A stretch of 64,000 nucleotides of DNA from Natronolimnohabitans innermongolicus JCM 12255 (GCF_000337215.1 NZ_AOHZ01000030.1:2468-66467), one strand, 5' to 3'; counted from the stretch's first letter, positions 17,478-26,798 are shown. Notes: generated from the sequence alone by a model not told the origin. Numbers and translations: made by a program.

Positions 17478-18017
17478 ATGGAACCCGCAGTCGTAGTCGC
17501 AGTCGGAAGCACGAACCCCGTCAAACGTGAGGCCGTCGAACTGGCCCTCGAGCGATTCGAACCGACAGTCGTTACTGCCGCCGTCGAGTCCGGCGTGTCG
17601 GAACAGCCCCGGTCGATCGAGGAAACCGTCACCGGTGCGGAAAACCGCGCTCGCCGAGCGCTCGCGGCGACCGACGCGGACTACGGCATCGGTCTCGAGG
17701 GCGGCGTCGCTCGAATCGACGGCGTGCCGGGACTTTCGCTCATCATGTGGGCCGCCGCGACGGACGGGGACCGACTCGAACGCGGCGGTGGACCGACGCT
17801 TCGCCTTCCCGACGCTATCGCCGAGCGACTCGACGGCGGCGGCGAGCTGGGGCCGGTACTGGACGACAGACGCGGCACCGACGGCCTCGCCGAAGCCGAG
17901 GGCGCCGCAGGCGTTCTCACCGGCGGACTCACCGATCGCACGCGAGCCCTCGCTGAGGCGGTCGCCTGCGCGGCCGGCCCCTTCGTCGCCGACGCTGGGA
18001 CGCACACTACGTCGTAG
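17478..18017 (+). CDS. DUF84 family inosine/xanthosine triphosphatase
   Basis: 179 residues from the ATG at 17478. The NTPase fold begins with VVVAVGSTNPVKREAVELAL, the phosphate-binding start of YjjX/DUF84 proteins, and includes GAENRARRAL and DYGIGLEGGV. Members hydrolyse ITP and XTP to clean the nucleotide pool. The C-terminal part (GPVLDDRRGTDGL...GVLTGGLTDR) matches the family. The in-frame codons upstream of 17478 show no coding character. Confidence 0.85.
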   Translation: MEPAVVVAVGSTNPVKREAVELALERFEPTVVTAAVESGVSEQPRSIEETVTGAENRARRALAATDADYGIGLEGGVARIDGVPGLSLIMWAAATDGDRLERGGGPTLRLPDAIAERLDGGGELGPVLDDRRGTDGLAEAEGAAGVLTGGLTDRTRALAEAVACAAGPFVADAGTHTTS

Positions 18018-18222
18018 TTCGAGACAGTCACGAGTAGCATTCAGTTACAAAAGACGGTATACACCCAGTGACAGTCAAGAATACACCTATATTAACCGGA
18101 CGTACCAACGAAAGCTTTCTGCCGGGTTATGGGTCCATTAACCGGCGGAAAAATCGCCAGACTGCGGCGGGGTAACTGCACGTACCAAACCCCCTAAGGG
18201 CATTCCTGGCATCCAATCGGGT

Positions 18223-18456
18223 ATGAGCACTGCAATGGCGGCCGACCTCACGAGCAAGCAACGACAGATCCTCCAGTATCTTCGCGATAACGCCGGAACG
18301 AAGACGTACTTCAAATCACGGCTCATCGGGAAGGAACTCGGGATGACCGCAAAGGAGGTTGGCTCGAACATCACCGCGCTACAGGACGGTAACTACGACG
18401 TCGAGATCGAAAAATGGGGTTACTCCTCGAGCACGACGTGGAAGGTTAGTACGTAG
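18223..18456 (+). CDS. Small conserved haloarchaeal helix-turn-helix-like protein
   Basis: 77 residues. The sequence LTSKQRQILQYLRDNAGTK followed by GKELGMTAKEVGSNITALQ reads as a compact winged-helix DNA-binding fold. I believe it belongs to a small haloarchaeal family (DUF7123), but this is memory, not a search. The C-terminal WGYSSSTTWKV is a probable wing. No partner gene is evident; a regulatory role is inferred from the fold alone. Confidence 0.75.
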   Translation: MSTAMAADLTSKQRQILQYLRDNAGTKTYFKSRLIGKELGMTAKEVGSNITALQDGNYDVEIEKWGYSSSTTWKVST

Positions 18457-18566
18457 CGTTCACGCGACCGGTCTTCCAGACACGCAGTGCCGTTCGGCCT
18501 GCTGCTTTCCTCCGGGTTGACGGCGTTCATCGTTATTATTCTCCAGTTGGTAGTTGACAATCAGCA

Positions 18567-19235
18567 ATGCCAACGCCACTAGCGATCTGCTTCGATATGG
18601 ACGGCGTCGTTCTCGAGGGGCCGCGGACCGATCCCGCCGTCTACGCCGACGCCGCCGACGCTGCGCTCGAAACGCTCGACGCGGATCCAACCCCCGATCA
18701 GCGTTCCGATCTCAGACGCAACGATCTCGAGGGCGTCAGAGAACACTGCGAGCGGCTGGGGATCGACCCGACGCGGTTCTGGGAACTGCGAGAACGGTAC
18801 GCGTCCGAACGAACACACGACAGAATCCGATCGGACGAGCGCGGGTTCTACGACGACGTCGACGCGATCGCCGCCCTAGCCGACCGAACCACCGTCGGAC
18901 TCGTGACGAACAACAGACAGGCGACCGCCGAATTCGTCGCCGAGACGGTCGCCGCGGACTTCGACGTCGTTCGCGGTCGCGACCCGACGTTCGAAGGCTT
19001 CGAGCGTCGCAAACCCGACCCCTACTACCTCGAGGATGCCCTCGACGACCTCGGCGTGACGAACGGCCTCTACGTCGGCGACTCGATCAAAGACGTGACC
19101 GCCGGTCGCGCCGCCGGCCTCGAGACCGCGTTTCTCCGCCGTCCGCACAACGACCACCTCGAGCGACCCGCTGACGCGACCTACGAACTCGAGTCGCTGG
19201 CGGCGCTGCCGTCGCTGGTCGAGGCGAGCGAGTAA
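18567..19235 (+). CDS. HAD-superfamily hydrolase (phosphoglycolate phosphatase-like)
   Basis: 222 residues. HAD motifs in order: I, CFDMDGVVLEG near 8-18; II, VGLVTNNR near 111-118; III, the Lys in RRKPDPYYLEDAL near 150; IV, YVGDSIKDVTAGRAAGL near 171-187. A cap insertion follows motif I. These enzymes are usually phosphomonoesterases on small metabolites. Substrate unknown. Confidence 0.9.
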   Translation: MPTPLAICFDMDGVVLEGPRTDPAVYADAADAALETLDADPTPDQRSDLRRNDLEGVREHCERLGIDPTRFWELRERYASERTHDRIRSDERGFYDDVDAIAALADRTTVGLVTNNRQATAEFVAETVAADFDVVRGRDPTFEGFERRKPDPYYLEDALDDLGVTNGLYVGDSIKDVTAGRAAGLETAFLRRPHNDHLERPADATYELESLAALPSLVEASE

Positions 19236-19313
19236 CCGTCGCAGAACGCGAACCCGACGCAAAACGAATCCGAATCGGTGAGTAATAGCGTATTACCGGC
19301 CGATAAGATACGC

Positions 19314-19931
19314 TTATTCGACGTACTCGAGATACTGGTCGGCGTTCCGGGCGAGTTCCTGTGCGGCCACACCGAAGGAGTCGGCGTGGCGGACGACGAG
19401 GAGCAACACTGTCGCCGGACGGTCGACGGCATATCCGTCCTCCCGGGAGAGCAACCCGGCCTCCTCGAGTTCGCCGGCGTACTTGCTTACCGTCGGCGGC
19501 GAGACCTCGAGCGCGTCGGCGAGATCGCCCGCGGTCGCCTCCGGCCGTCGGAGGAGTTCGATCAGCATGCCCCTGGGTGTTTCCCGGCGGAGATAGCCGA
19601 GCGCTTGCTTTTCGAACTCGTCGAACCGACCCGAGGTGACGAACCGCTTGTAATCGCCGTCGCGATAACGCTCTATTACCTCGAGCTCTTCGAGGCGGCG
19701 CAGGTGATGTTGGGTCTCTCCCGTTCCGAGCTGGAGATCGTCCCGAATCTTCGAAAAGTGCGCTCCTGGAGTCGTCGACAGGTAACCAGCAATCGCGTCG
19801 CGAGCGTCGCTCTCGCCGGTTTCGGCCGCGGCGGTCTCGGAGAGTCCGACCACCGATGATGCCGCACCGATCGCGGCGAAGCGACGGAGGGTCGCTCGCT
19901 TCTCGTCGTCGACCCCGTTTGATGTCGTCAT
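19314..19931 (-). CDS. Two-part winged-helix regulator with Tat-like hydrophobic N-terminus
   Basis: 205 residues. Residues about 12-38 (RATLRRFAAIGAASSVVGLS, then AAA) look like a twin-arginine signal or a membrane anchor. After it come two winged-helix modules: about 45-100 (HFSKIRDDLQLGTGETQHHL) and about 118-180 (TAGDLADALEVSPPTVSKYA). Winged-helix regulators are cytoplasmic, so a signal-like N-terminus is odd; a membrane-tethered regulator is the simplest explanation. Tandem wHTH proteins of this kind are common in haloarchaea. Target genes are unknown. Confidence 0.75.
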   Translation of the reverse strand: MTTSNGVDDEKRATLRRFAAIGAASSVVGLSETAAAETGESDARDAIAGYLSTTPGAHFSKIRDDLQLGTGETQHHLRRLEELEVIERYRDGDYKRFVTSGRFDEFEKQALGYLRRETPRGMLIELLRRPEATAGDLADALEVSPPTVSKYAGELEEAGLLSREDGYAVDRPATVLLLVVRHADSFGVAAQELARNADQYLEYVE

Positions 19932-20011
19932 ACTGTGCGTACTACCGGGGACGGGTTGGCCCCTAAAACAGGTTTCGCTCCGCTTTATTCACCGAAAACG
20001 GACTCTCTGGA

Positions 20012-21154
20012 CTACGGACTCTTATCGGAGTTGGCGTCACCCGCAAACTCCTGATCCATCTCTTCGATGACGTCGTCCGGATCCGAGATTTCGGCGGCGT
20101 CTTTGCCTTCCTTGATCGCCTGGGCCTCCTGTTCCATCGCCTCGAGGTCCATCTCGGCCTCCTCGTCGATCTCGCCGATGATCTCGGCGATGTCGTCGAG
20201 GCCGATCAGTTCGCGCGTCTCCTCGTCGAAGTCCAGGCTCTCGAGGGAGTCGCCGTCTTCCTTGACGTCGCTGCCCGAGAGGTGCTTGCCGTAGCGGCCG
20301 ACCATCGACGTGAGTTCCTGGGGCATGACGAACGTCGTCGACTCGCTCTGGCCGATTTCGGTGAGGGTCTCCATCCCCTGGTCGATGATGGCGCGTTCGC
20401 CCATCGATTCGGCGGACTTGGCGCGTAGGACCGTCGAAATCGAGTCACCCTGTGCCTCCAGGATCTGACTCTGCTTTTCACCCTGTGCGCGGATGATCTC
20501 ACTCTGCTTGTCACCTTCGGCCTTCTCGACGGCGCTGCGGCGTTCACCCTGGGCCTCGAGGATCATGGCACGGCGCTTTCGCTCGGCGGAGGTCTGTTGT
20601 TCCATCGCGCGCTGGACGTCCTTCGAGGGATTGACCTCGCGGACCTCGACGGACTCGACGCGGATTCCCCACTCGTCGGTGGGTTCGTCGAGTTCCTGGC
20701 GGATGCGGGCGTTGATCTCCTGGCGCTTGTTGAGCGTGTCGTCGAGTTCCATATCGCCCAGCACGGCGCGGAGGGTCGTCTGGGCGAGGTTGGAGACGGC
20801 CTTCTTGTAGTCGTCGACCTGCAGGAACGCCTTCTTGGCGTCCATGACCTTGATGTAGACGACGGCGTCGGCCGTGACCGGCGAGTTGTCCCGCGTGATC
20901 GCTTCCTGACGGGGAACGTCCAGCGTTTGCGTTCGCATGTCGAACCGGTAGGTGTTCGAGACGAACGGCGGGACGAAGTTGATACCCGGCTCGAGCAGTT
21001 TACGGTACTCGCCGAAGACCGTGAGTGCGCGCTTTTCGTACGCGTCGACGATTTCGATCGCACTGAGCAGTGCGGCGATAACGACGAGGAGGACGAGGGC
21101 GCCGAGGAACAGGAGGGCGCCACCGGTTTGCAACGGGAGTAGTTCTACGACCAT
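20012..21154 (-). CDS. SPFH/band-7 (stomatin/prohibitin-like) membrane protein
   Basis: 380 residues. An N-terminal transmembrane segment (about 8-32) leads into a band-7 domain: YEKRALTVFGEYRKLLEPG, RTQTLDVPRQEAITRDNSP and VEVREVNPSKDVQRAMEQQ. A coiled-coil of AEGDKQSEIIRAQGEKQSQ-type repeats follows and an acidic C-terminal tail closes it. These proteins oligomerise and organise membrane microdomains or proteases. The NfeD-like gene immediately upstream on the same strand is the classical partner. ATG at 21154 preferred to a TTG at 21181. Confidence 0.93.
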   Translation of the reverse strand: MVVELLPLQTGGALLFLGALVLLVVIAALLSAIEIVDAYEKRALTVFGEYRKLLEPGINFVPPFVSNTYRFDMRTQTLDVPRQEAITRDNSPVTADAVVYIKVMDAKKAFLQVDDYKKAVSNLAQTTLRAVLGDMELDDTLNKRQEINARIRQELDEPTDEWGIRVESVEVREVNPSKDVQRAMEQQTSAERKRRAMILEAQGERRSAVEKAEGDKQSEIIRAQGEKQSQILEAQGDSISTVLRAKSAESMGERAIIDQGMETLTEIGQSESTTFVMPQELTSMVGRYGKHLSGSDVKEDGDSLESLDFDEETRELIGLDDIAEIIGEIDEEAEMDLEAMEQEAQAIKEGKDAAEISDPDDVIEEMDQEFAGDANSDKSP

Positions 21155-21303
21155 AGTTTCGTCTTGTGAGTCTGGCGGCAAAAACGTTCCCTTATTTCAG
21201 CAACATATACGGGTCGATGAGTGTCGGTGGGCGGAATCGAGACCGCCGCACGGGGCGCACGGTACTGGTCTACCGGCCCGTTTCGTCGGACCGGTCGGAC
21301 GGA

Positions 21304-21888
21304 TCAGTTCGACCGCTCGGTTTCGGTTTCGGTCTCTGGGTCGGTCTCCGACTCCTCGTTCTGTGACGTCTCGTCCGAATCGACACCCTGTGCGAGCGCG
21401 CGGTCGATCTCGTCTTCGCCGATCGCGCCGAGGGATTCGACGGTCAGGACGTTCCCGCCGCCGGGATCGAGAACGATGATCTCTTCGCCCTCCTCGATCG
21501 TTCCGCTCGCGGTTCGCGCGCTGTAGTATGGCGCAAAGCCGCCTTCGTCGAGTTTGACCTGGCCGTCTCGCGTCGTGATCGTCTCCGTGGCGTACCCCGT
21601 CGTTCCGGACAGCGAGCTCGAGTCCGACGTTTGGGCGGTCCCCTTCCCGCCGTAGAAGTCGAACTCGTTGTAGACGTACGCCGCGGCGAGACCGATGACG
21701 AGGGTCAGTCCCGCCAGTATGAACGGGCTCAGCGCCGTTGGAAAGAGCACGCCGATGAGCCCCGCGCCGACCAGCGCGACGCCGACGACGATGAGGTGTG
21801 CGCCGGGCGAGAGGGCCTCAAGACCCATCAGTATGAGCCCCACGACCAGCAACGCAAGCGGCATGTTCCCGAAGAGGAGTTCCAGCAT
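21304..21888 (-). CDS. NfeD-like membrane protein
   Basis: 194 residues. Three to four hydrophobic segments in the first 90 residues (GLILMGLEALSPGAHLIVVG is the recognisable NfeD start) are followed by an OB-fold-like domain with GQVKLDEGGFAPYYSARTAS and GEEIIVLDPGGGNVLTVESL. The C-terminus is a long acidic Glu/Thr tail. NfeD proteins pair with SPFH proteins, and the SPFH gene lies 149 bp downstream on the same strand, so a joint role in membrane organisation is likely. Confidence 0.88.
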   Translation of the reverse strand: MLELLFGNMPLALLVVGLILMGLEALSPGAHLIVVGVALVGAGLIGVLFPTALSPFILAGLTLVIGLAAAYVYNEFDFYGGKGTAQTSDSSSLSGTTGYATETITTRDGQVKLDEGGFAPYYSARTASGTIEEGEEIIVLDPGGGNVLTVESLGAIGEDEIDRALAQGVDSDETSQNEESETDPETETETERSN

Positions 21889-21967
21889 GTGCCGAGCTAA
21901 GTTCTCACCCGAATTAAAGGTTGTCGAGCCATCGCGCGTTTCGCCCGGCCGCCGGTCGTGATCGGCG

Positions 21968-22444
21968 TCACATAACCAGTCCGAAGAGCCGAACCATCAC
22001 GAACATCATCGCCATCGCACCGAGGATGACGAAAACCGCAGCCTCGAGGCTCGGATTTCCCGGCTCGACCGGCGTCGAACTCGGCTCCGGGCCGTACTGC
22101 GGCTCCTCGCCGGCGTCCGACTCGCCGTCGGTGTTCGCCCCCTCGTCGGCGTCGCCGCCGGAGAGGTCGAGCGGGATTCGGTACTCGTCGTCGCGGTCTA
22201 CGGCCGCGGTATCGTCCACCGCTCCGATCCCGGCACGGTCGTCGGCGTCGGTACCACCGTTTTCGCCGTTTTCGCTGTCTCCGCGCCGACGGTCGTGGTC
22301 CGTTCGATCTCGCTCGTCGTTCGTCAGGTCCCAGTCGTCGCTCCCCGTCCGCTGATCCGCGGTCGATCGCGAGCCGTCCGGATCGGTCGGCGACGACGGC
22401 TGTTCCTCGCCGTCGTCACCGCTTCCGGACGCGTCGTCTGCCAT
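21968..22444 (-). CDS. Acidic, tail-anchored haloarchaeal protein of unknown function
   Basis: 158 residues. The first 125 are low-complexity and very acidic (Asp, Glu, Gly, Ser), likely disordered; one hydrophobic helix lies near 133-155 (AAVFVILGAMAMMFVMVRLF), leaving only a few residues outside. The topology is that of a C-tail-anchored membrane protein with a charged cytoplasmic domain. It is between the NfeD/SPFH pair and pyruvate kinase on the same strand; a link with the former is possible. I do not recognise a named domain. Confidence 0.7.
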   Translation of the reverse strand: MADDASGSGDDGEEQPSSPTDPDGSRSTADQRTGSDDWDLTNDERDRTDHDRRRGDSENGENGGTDADDRAGIGAVDDTAAVDRDDEYRIPLDLSGGDADEGANTDGESDAGEEPQYGPEPSSTPVEPGNPSLEAAVFVILGAMAMMFVMVRLFGLVM

Positions 22445-22522
22445 GGGTGCCCGTAGTAGTTCCGCCGTCAAAAACCCGCGGTCCGACCGGCGGCCGTATC
22501 GAAACCGACGGACAGCAGTCGC

Positions 22523-24280
22523 TCAGTCGCGGTCGGTCCGCGTTCCGATCTCGCCGCCGTAGACGACCCCGCGCTCCGCGTCGACGGTCACGACGTCGCC
22601 GTCGACGAGTTCGGTTCGGTCGACGCCGCTGATCATCGGCACGTCCATCTCGCGGGCGACCAGCGCCGGATACCCCGTCAGTCCCCGCTGGGCGTCGACG
22701 ATGCCGCCGATCTTCGTCAGGTCGCCCTCGAACTCCTCGTCGTAGTCGGCCGACAGCGAGAGGATCGCCCCCTCGGGAACCCTCGAGAGGTCGCCGTCGG
22801 AGAGTTCGGCGACGGGACCCGTCACTCGGCCTTCGACGACGACGCGGCCGGTCGTCAGCGCCTCCGCAGCGACGTGGACCTTCAACATGTTCGTCGTGTT
22901 CGCCCCCTCGAGGTCGGTCATCATTCCACAGAGAACGACGACGGTGTCGCCGCTGTCGGCGACGCCGGCGTTCAGCGCCGACTGGACGGCCCGCTCGACG
23001 ACGGCGTCGGCGCCCTGATCCGACACGTGGGCGTACAGCGGCGTCACCCCCCACGAGAGGGCGAGCCGTCGCCGAACGTCGCGGTTCGGCGTCGATGCGA
23101 CGACGGGGACGCCGGGGCGGTACTTCGCAGTCTTTAGCGCCGTGTACCCGGATTCGGTCGCCGCGACGACGGCATCGGCGTCGACGTCGCGCGCGAGAAA
23201 CCGTGCGGACCGCGCCAGCGCGTCCGTTCGCGCCTCTCCGGCGGTGGGAACGCGTTGTTCGAGCAGTTCGTCGTACTCCTCGGAGCCCTCGACCTGTCTG
23301 ACGATGCTGTCCATCGCGTCGACGACCGCGACGGGGTGGTCGCCGATGGCAGTCTCGGCCGACAACATTACCGCGTCGGTGCCGTCCAGGACGGCGTTGG
23401 CGACGTCCGAGGCCTCCGCTCGCGTCGGCCGGCGCGCGTGGACCATCGAATCCAGCATCTCGGTCGCCGTGATGACCGGCGAGCCGGCCTCGCGACACCG
23501 GCGGATGATCTGCTTTTGGATCATCGGGACGTCCTCCATCGGACACTCGACGCCGAGGTCGCCGCGGGCGACCATGATCCCGTAGGACGCCTCGATGATC
23601 TCCTCGAGGTTTTCGACCGCGCCCGAGCGTTCGATCTTCGCGACGAGCGGAATCTCCGCGCCCAGTTCCTCGAGCACCTCGCTGACCTCGTAGACGTCCT
23701 CGGCGTCGCGGACGAAACTCGCGGCGACGAAGTCGACGTCCTTCTCGGCGGCCAGTTCGAGGTCCTCGCGGTCCGAGTCGGTGACGATATCGAGGTCGAG
23801 GTCGACGCCGGGGACGTTGACCCCCTTTCGGCCGGCCAGTTCGCCGCCGGTGTCGACGCGAGCACGGACCCCGTTTTCCGTTCGGTCTAGCACCGTCGTC
23901 TCGATCAGACCGTCGTCGAGTAAGATCGTATCACCCGCTTCGACAGCGTCAATCGGCAGCGAGAGCCCGACCGTCTCCGGCGACGCCTCGTCGCCGTCGA
24001 CGAATCGGATTTCGGAACCCGTCTCGAGGGTCACCGTCTCGCCCTCCGGCAAGGGTGCGGTTCGGACCTCCGGCCCCTGCATGTCGAGCATCACCGCGAC
24101 GGGTTCGTCGCGTTCCTCGTCGATGGCTCGAACGCGATCGATCAACTCGGCACGATCCGCTCGGCTCCCGTGGCTCGCGTTCAACCGAGCGACGGACATC
24201 CCCGCCTCGGCGAGCTCCCGGATCGTCCCCCGATCGCTCGAGGCCGGCCCCAGCGTACAGACGATCTTCGCGTTTCTCAT
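22523..24280 (-). CDS. pyk: Pyruvate kinase with C-terminal PEP-utiliser-type domain
   Basis: 585 residues, longer than the roughly 470 of the basic enzyme. MRNAKIVCTLGPASSDRGT opens the barrel; the active-site strand LVAKIERSGAVENLEEII, the MVARGDLGVECPMEDVP loop and ITATEMLDSMVHARRPTRAE are present. The last 110 residues (GAILSLSADYDEEFEGDL, then GYPALVAREMDVPMISG) form a swivelling phosphohistidine-like domain like that of PEP synthase but without an obvious catalytic His in the loop; such extended enzymes are known in haloarchaea and Bacillus. Converts PEP and ADP to pyruvate and ATP. An ATG at 24280 with a T-rich element 24-32 nt upstream decides the start. Confidence 0.96.
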   Translation of the reverse strand: MRNAKIVCTLGPASSDRGTIRELAEAGMSVARLNASHGSRADRAELIDRVRAIDEERDEPVAVMLDMQGPEVRTAPLPEGETVTLETGSEIRFVDGDEASPETVGLSLPIDAVEAGDTILLDDGLIETTVLDRTENGVRARVDTGGELAGRKGVNVPGVDLDLDIVTDSDREDLELAAEKDVDFVAASFVRDAEDVYEVSEVLEELGAEIPLVAKIERSGAVENLEEIIEASYGIMVARGDLGVECPMEDVPMIQKQIIRRCREAGSPVITATEMLDSMVHARRPTRAEASDVANAVLDGTDAVMLSAETAIGDHPVAVVDAMDSIVRQVEGSEEYDELLEQRVPTAGEARTDALARSARFLARDVDADAVVAATESGYTALKTAKYRPGVPVVASTPNRDVRRRLALSWGVTPLYAHVSDQGADAVVERAVQSALNAGVADSGDTVVVLCGMMTDLEGANTTNMLKVHVAAEALTTGRVVVEGRVTGPVAELSDGDLSRVPEGAILSLSADYDEEFEGDLTKIGGIVDAQRGLTGYPALVAREMDVPMISGVDRTELVDGDVVTVDAERGVVYGGEIGTRTDRD

Positions 24281-24414
24281 GGCTCGAGCTAGCGCGGGCA
24301 CGGACAAAAAGATGGCCGGTTTACTCGATATCGAGTATACATTCCATCCACCGACTGGCCAGCCCGTCGACTGCCACGTGAACGGTTTTCCGCGGGACAA
24401 CCCTCTATCGAGAT

Positions 24415-24702
24415 ATGGCTACGTACGCCTCGCTCGTACACGTCGACGACCGTAACGTGCAGAACGCACAGGAGCTCTCGTCGATCTGGGGCGAGATCAA
24501 AACCGAGTTCGAGGAACACGAGGCCGAGGTGATCGACTCCTACGCGATCCTCGGCGAGCACGATTTCCTCGTCACCTTCGACGCCCCCGACCGCGAGTCG
24601 GCGTTCAAATCGGCGCTGACGCTGCGCCGACACGGGCTGTCGGCCCAGACGATGGAGGTCGTCGATACCGACGACTTCTCACAGCTGGTCGACGAGATCT
24701 AG
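24415..24702 (+). CDS. GYD-domain protein
   Basis: 95 residues with alpha/beta ferredoxin-like organisation: strand ASLVHVDDR, helix QELSSIWGEIKTEFEEHEAE, strand YAILGEHDFLVTFDAPD and helix ESAFKSALTLRRHG. It matches the GYD family, small proteins of unknown role. It is convergent with metG and overlaps its stop by 4 nt. Confidence 0.8.
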   Translation: MATYASLVHVDDRNVQNAQELSSIWGEIKTEFEEHEAEVIDSYAILGEHDFLVTFDAPDRESAFKSALTLRRHGLSAQTMEVVDTDDFSQLVDEI

Positions 24703-26798
24703 CGGACCTTCTCGCCGACCTCGGCGTCGCCGTGGGTCGTCAGCAGGTCCGCCTCCTCGCCCGCCGCGAGGATCATCCCGTTGGACTCGACGCCGAACAG
24801 TTCGGCCTTGGCCATGTTCGCCAACAGGATGCACTTCTCGCCCGGAAGCTCCTCGAGGTCGTGTAGCTGCTTGATTCCCGCGACCACCTGCCGGGTCTCG
24901 AAGCCGATGTCGACCTCGAGTCGCGCGAGGTCGTCCGCTCCCTCGATGCCCTCGGCCGACTCGATGCGGCCGACGCGGATGTCGACGTCCTGGAAGTCCT
25001 CGAACTCGATGCGCTCGTCGGCGAGCGGTTCGAGATCGTCGGTGTCTGCCATACTGCCCGCTTCGTCCGCGGCGGTGTCGTCGCTTTCGGTTTCCGCGTC
25101 CGCACCGTCGTCCTCGTCGTCCGATGCGGCGGCGACGCGCTCCGCGAGTTTCTCGTTCAGTTCGTCGACGCGGTCGTCTTCGATCTTCTCGAAGAGTTCG
25201 CCGGGCTCGTCGAAGTTTCGGGGTGGCGCCTCGAGGGCGTCCTCGAGGTGGGCGTCGGCGACCGCACCGTCCTCGCCCAGCTGTTCCCACAGCGCCTGGG
25301 CTTTGTCGGGCGCGATCGGTTCCAGGAGGACGCCGACGGCCTTGGCGATCTGGACGCAATCGCGGATGACCTGTGCCGCGCGTTCGGGCTCGTCGTCGGT
25401 GAGCTTCCAGGGCTCGTTGCGCTGGATGTACTCGTTGCCGAACTGCGCGAGTTGCGTGGCGGCCCGGCCGAGTTCCCGAAGGTCGTAGTCGTTGACCGCC
25501 TCGCGGGTCTGGCCGATGGCGCCCTCGATCCGTTCCTGGACGTCTTCGGAGACATCCGTGTCCGGCGTCCCCTCGTAGTTCCGGTAGGCAAAGAGCAGCG
25601 ACCGGTACCAGAAGTTGCCGACCGTCCCCACCAGCTCGCCGTTGACCTTCTCCTGGAAGGCGTCCCAGGAGAAGTCGACGTCCTGCTGGAGGCCGCCCGT
25701 CGTCGTCAGGTAGTACCGCAGCAGGTCGGGGTGGAAGCCTTCCTCGAGGTATTCTTTCGCCCAGATCGCGCGGTTGCGGCTGGTCGAGAGCCCCTTCCCG
25801 TTGATCGTGATGAAACCAGTCGCGGCGACGGCACGCGGGGCGTTGTAGCCGGCGCCTTCGAGCATCGCGGGCCAGAAGATCGTGTGGTGCTGGATGATGT
25901 CGCGACCGATGATGTGAACGATCTCGCCTTCGTCCTTCCAGACCTGTTCCCAGTCGTACTCGTCGCGTCCGACGCGTTCGGTGTACTGCTTCGTACTGGC
26001 GATGTACTCGATCGGCGCATCGACCCAGACGTAGAGAACGAGATCCTCGCCGCCCTCACCGGGGTAATCGATCCCCCAGTCCATGTCGCGGGTGATACAC
26101 CAGTCCTGAAGCCCGTCTTCGATCCACTGTCGGGGCTGGTTGCGGGCGTTCGAGGTTCCCTCGAGGCCGTCCAGGAACTCGGTCAAGTAGTCTGCAAACT
26201 CCGAGACCGCGAAGAACTTGTGGGCGCGCTCGCGGTACTCCGCGTCGTTGCCCGTGATCGTGCTTCGCGGATCCTCAACCTCGCCCGGCTCTAAGTGGCG
26301 CTGACAGCCCTCGTCGCACTCGTCGCCGCGGGCCTTCTCGCCGCAGTAGGGACAGGTTCCCTCGACGTAGCGATCGGGGAGGTACTGGTCGGCGTCGGGG
26401 TCGTAGGCGACCTGAATCTCCTTCTCGTAGACGTAGCCCTCCTCGTCTAAGGTACGGACGATCTCCTGGGTGAGTTCAGTGTTGGTCTCGTCGTGGGTGT
26501 GGCCGTAGTTGTCGAACTCGACGTTGAACTTGGGGAACGTCTCCTCGTACTGGTCGTGCCACTCCAGTGCGAAGTCCTCCGGTTCGACGCCTTCCTGCTC
26601 GGCGTTGACGGCGACCGGCGTCCCGTGCATGTCCGAGCCGCTGACGTAGGCCGTCTCCTGTCCCAGCGTCTCGAGGGCGCGCGCGAACGCGTCGCCGCCC
26701 ACGTACGTTCGGAGGTGACCGACGTGCAGGTCGCCGTTGGCGTAGGGCAACCCACAGGTCACGACTGCGGGCGTCTCCGTCGGAAAGTCGTTGCTCAT
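24699..26798 (-). CDS. metG: Methionyl-tRNA synthetase
   Basis: 699 residues. Seen: the HIGH-like signature HVGHL near residue 24, a zinc knuckle CPYCGEKARGDECDEGC, and the KMSKS equivalent as NGKGLSTSRNRAI. The anticodon-binding helical domain follows, then an acidic linker (DEDDGADAETESDDTAADEA) and a C-terminal EMAP/Trbp111-type tRNA-binding domain (FQDVDIRVGRIESAEG). The enzyme charges tRNA-Met. ATG at 26798 fits the family start (ETPAVVTCGLPYANGDLHVG); upstream in-frame codons do not. Confidence 0.97.
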   Translation of the reverse strand: MSNDFPTETPAVVTCGLPYANGDLHVGHLRTYVGGDAFARALETLGQETAYVSGSDMHGTPVAVNAEQEGVEPEDFALEWHDQYEETFPKFNVEFDNYGHTHDETNTELTQEIVRTLDEEGYVYEKEIQVAYDPDADQYLPDRYVEGTCPYCGEKARGDECDEGCQRHLEPGEVEDPRSTITGNDAEYRERAHKFFAVSEFADYLTEFLDGLEGTSNARNQPRQWIEDGLQDWCITRDMDWGIDYPGEGGEDLVLYVWVDAPIEYIASTKQYTERVGRDEYDWEQVWKDEGEIVHIIGRDIIQHHTIFWPAMLEGAGYNAPRAVAATGFITINGKGLSTSRNRAIWAKEYLEEGFHPDLLRYYLTTTGGLQQDVDFSWDAFQEKVNGELVGTVGNFWYRSLLFAYRNYEGTPDTDVSEDVQERIEGAIGQTREAVNDYDLRELGRAATQLAQFGNEYIQRNEPWKLTDDEPERAAQVIRDCVQIAKAVGVLLEPIAPDKAQALWEQLGEDGAVADAHLEDALEAPPRNFDEPGELFEKIEDDRVDELNEKLAERVAAASDDEDDGADAETESDDTAADEAGSMADTDDLEPLADERIEFEDFQDVDIRVGRIESAEGIEGADDLARLEVDIGFETRQVVAGIKQLHDLEELPGEKCILLANMAKAELFGVESNGMILAAGEEADLLTTHGDAEVGEKVR

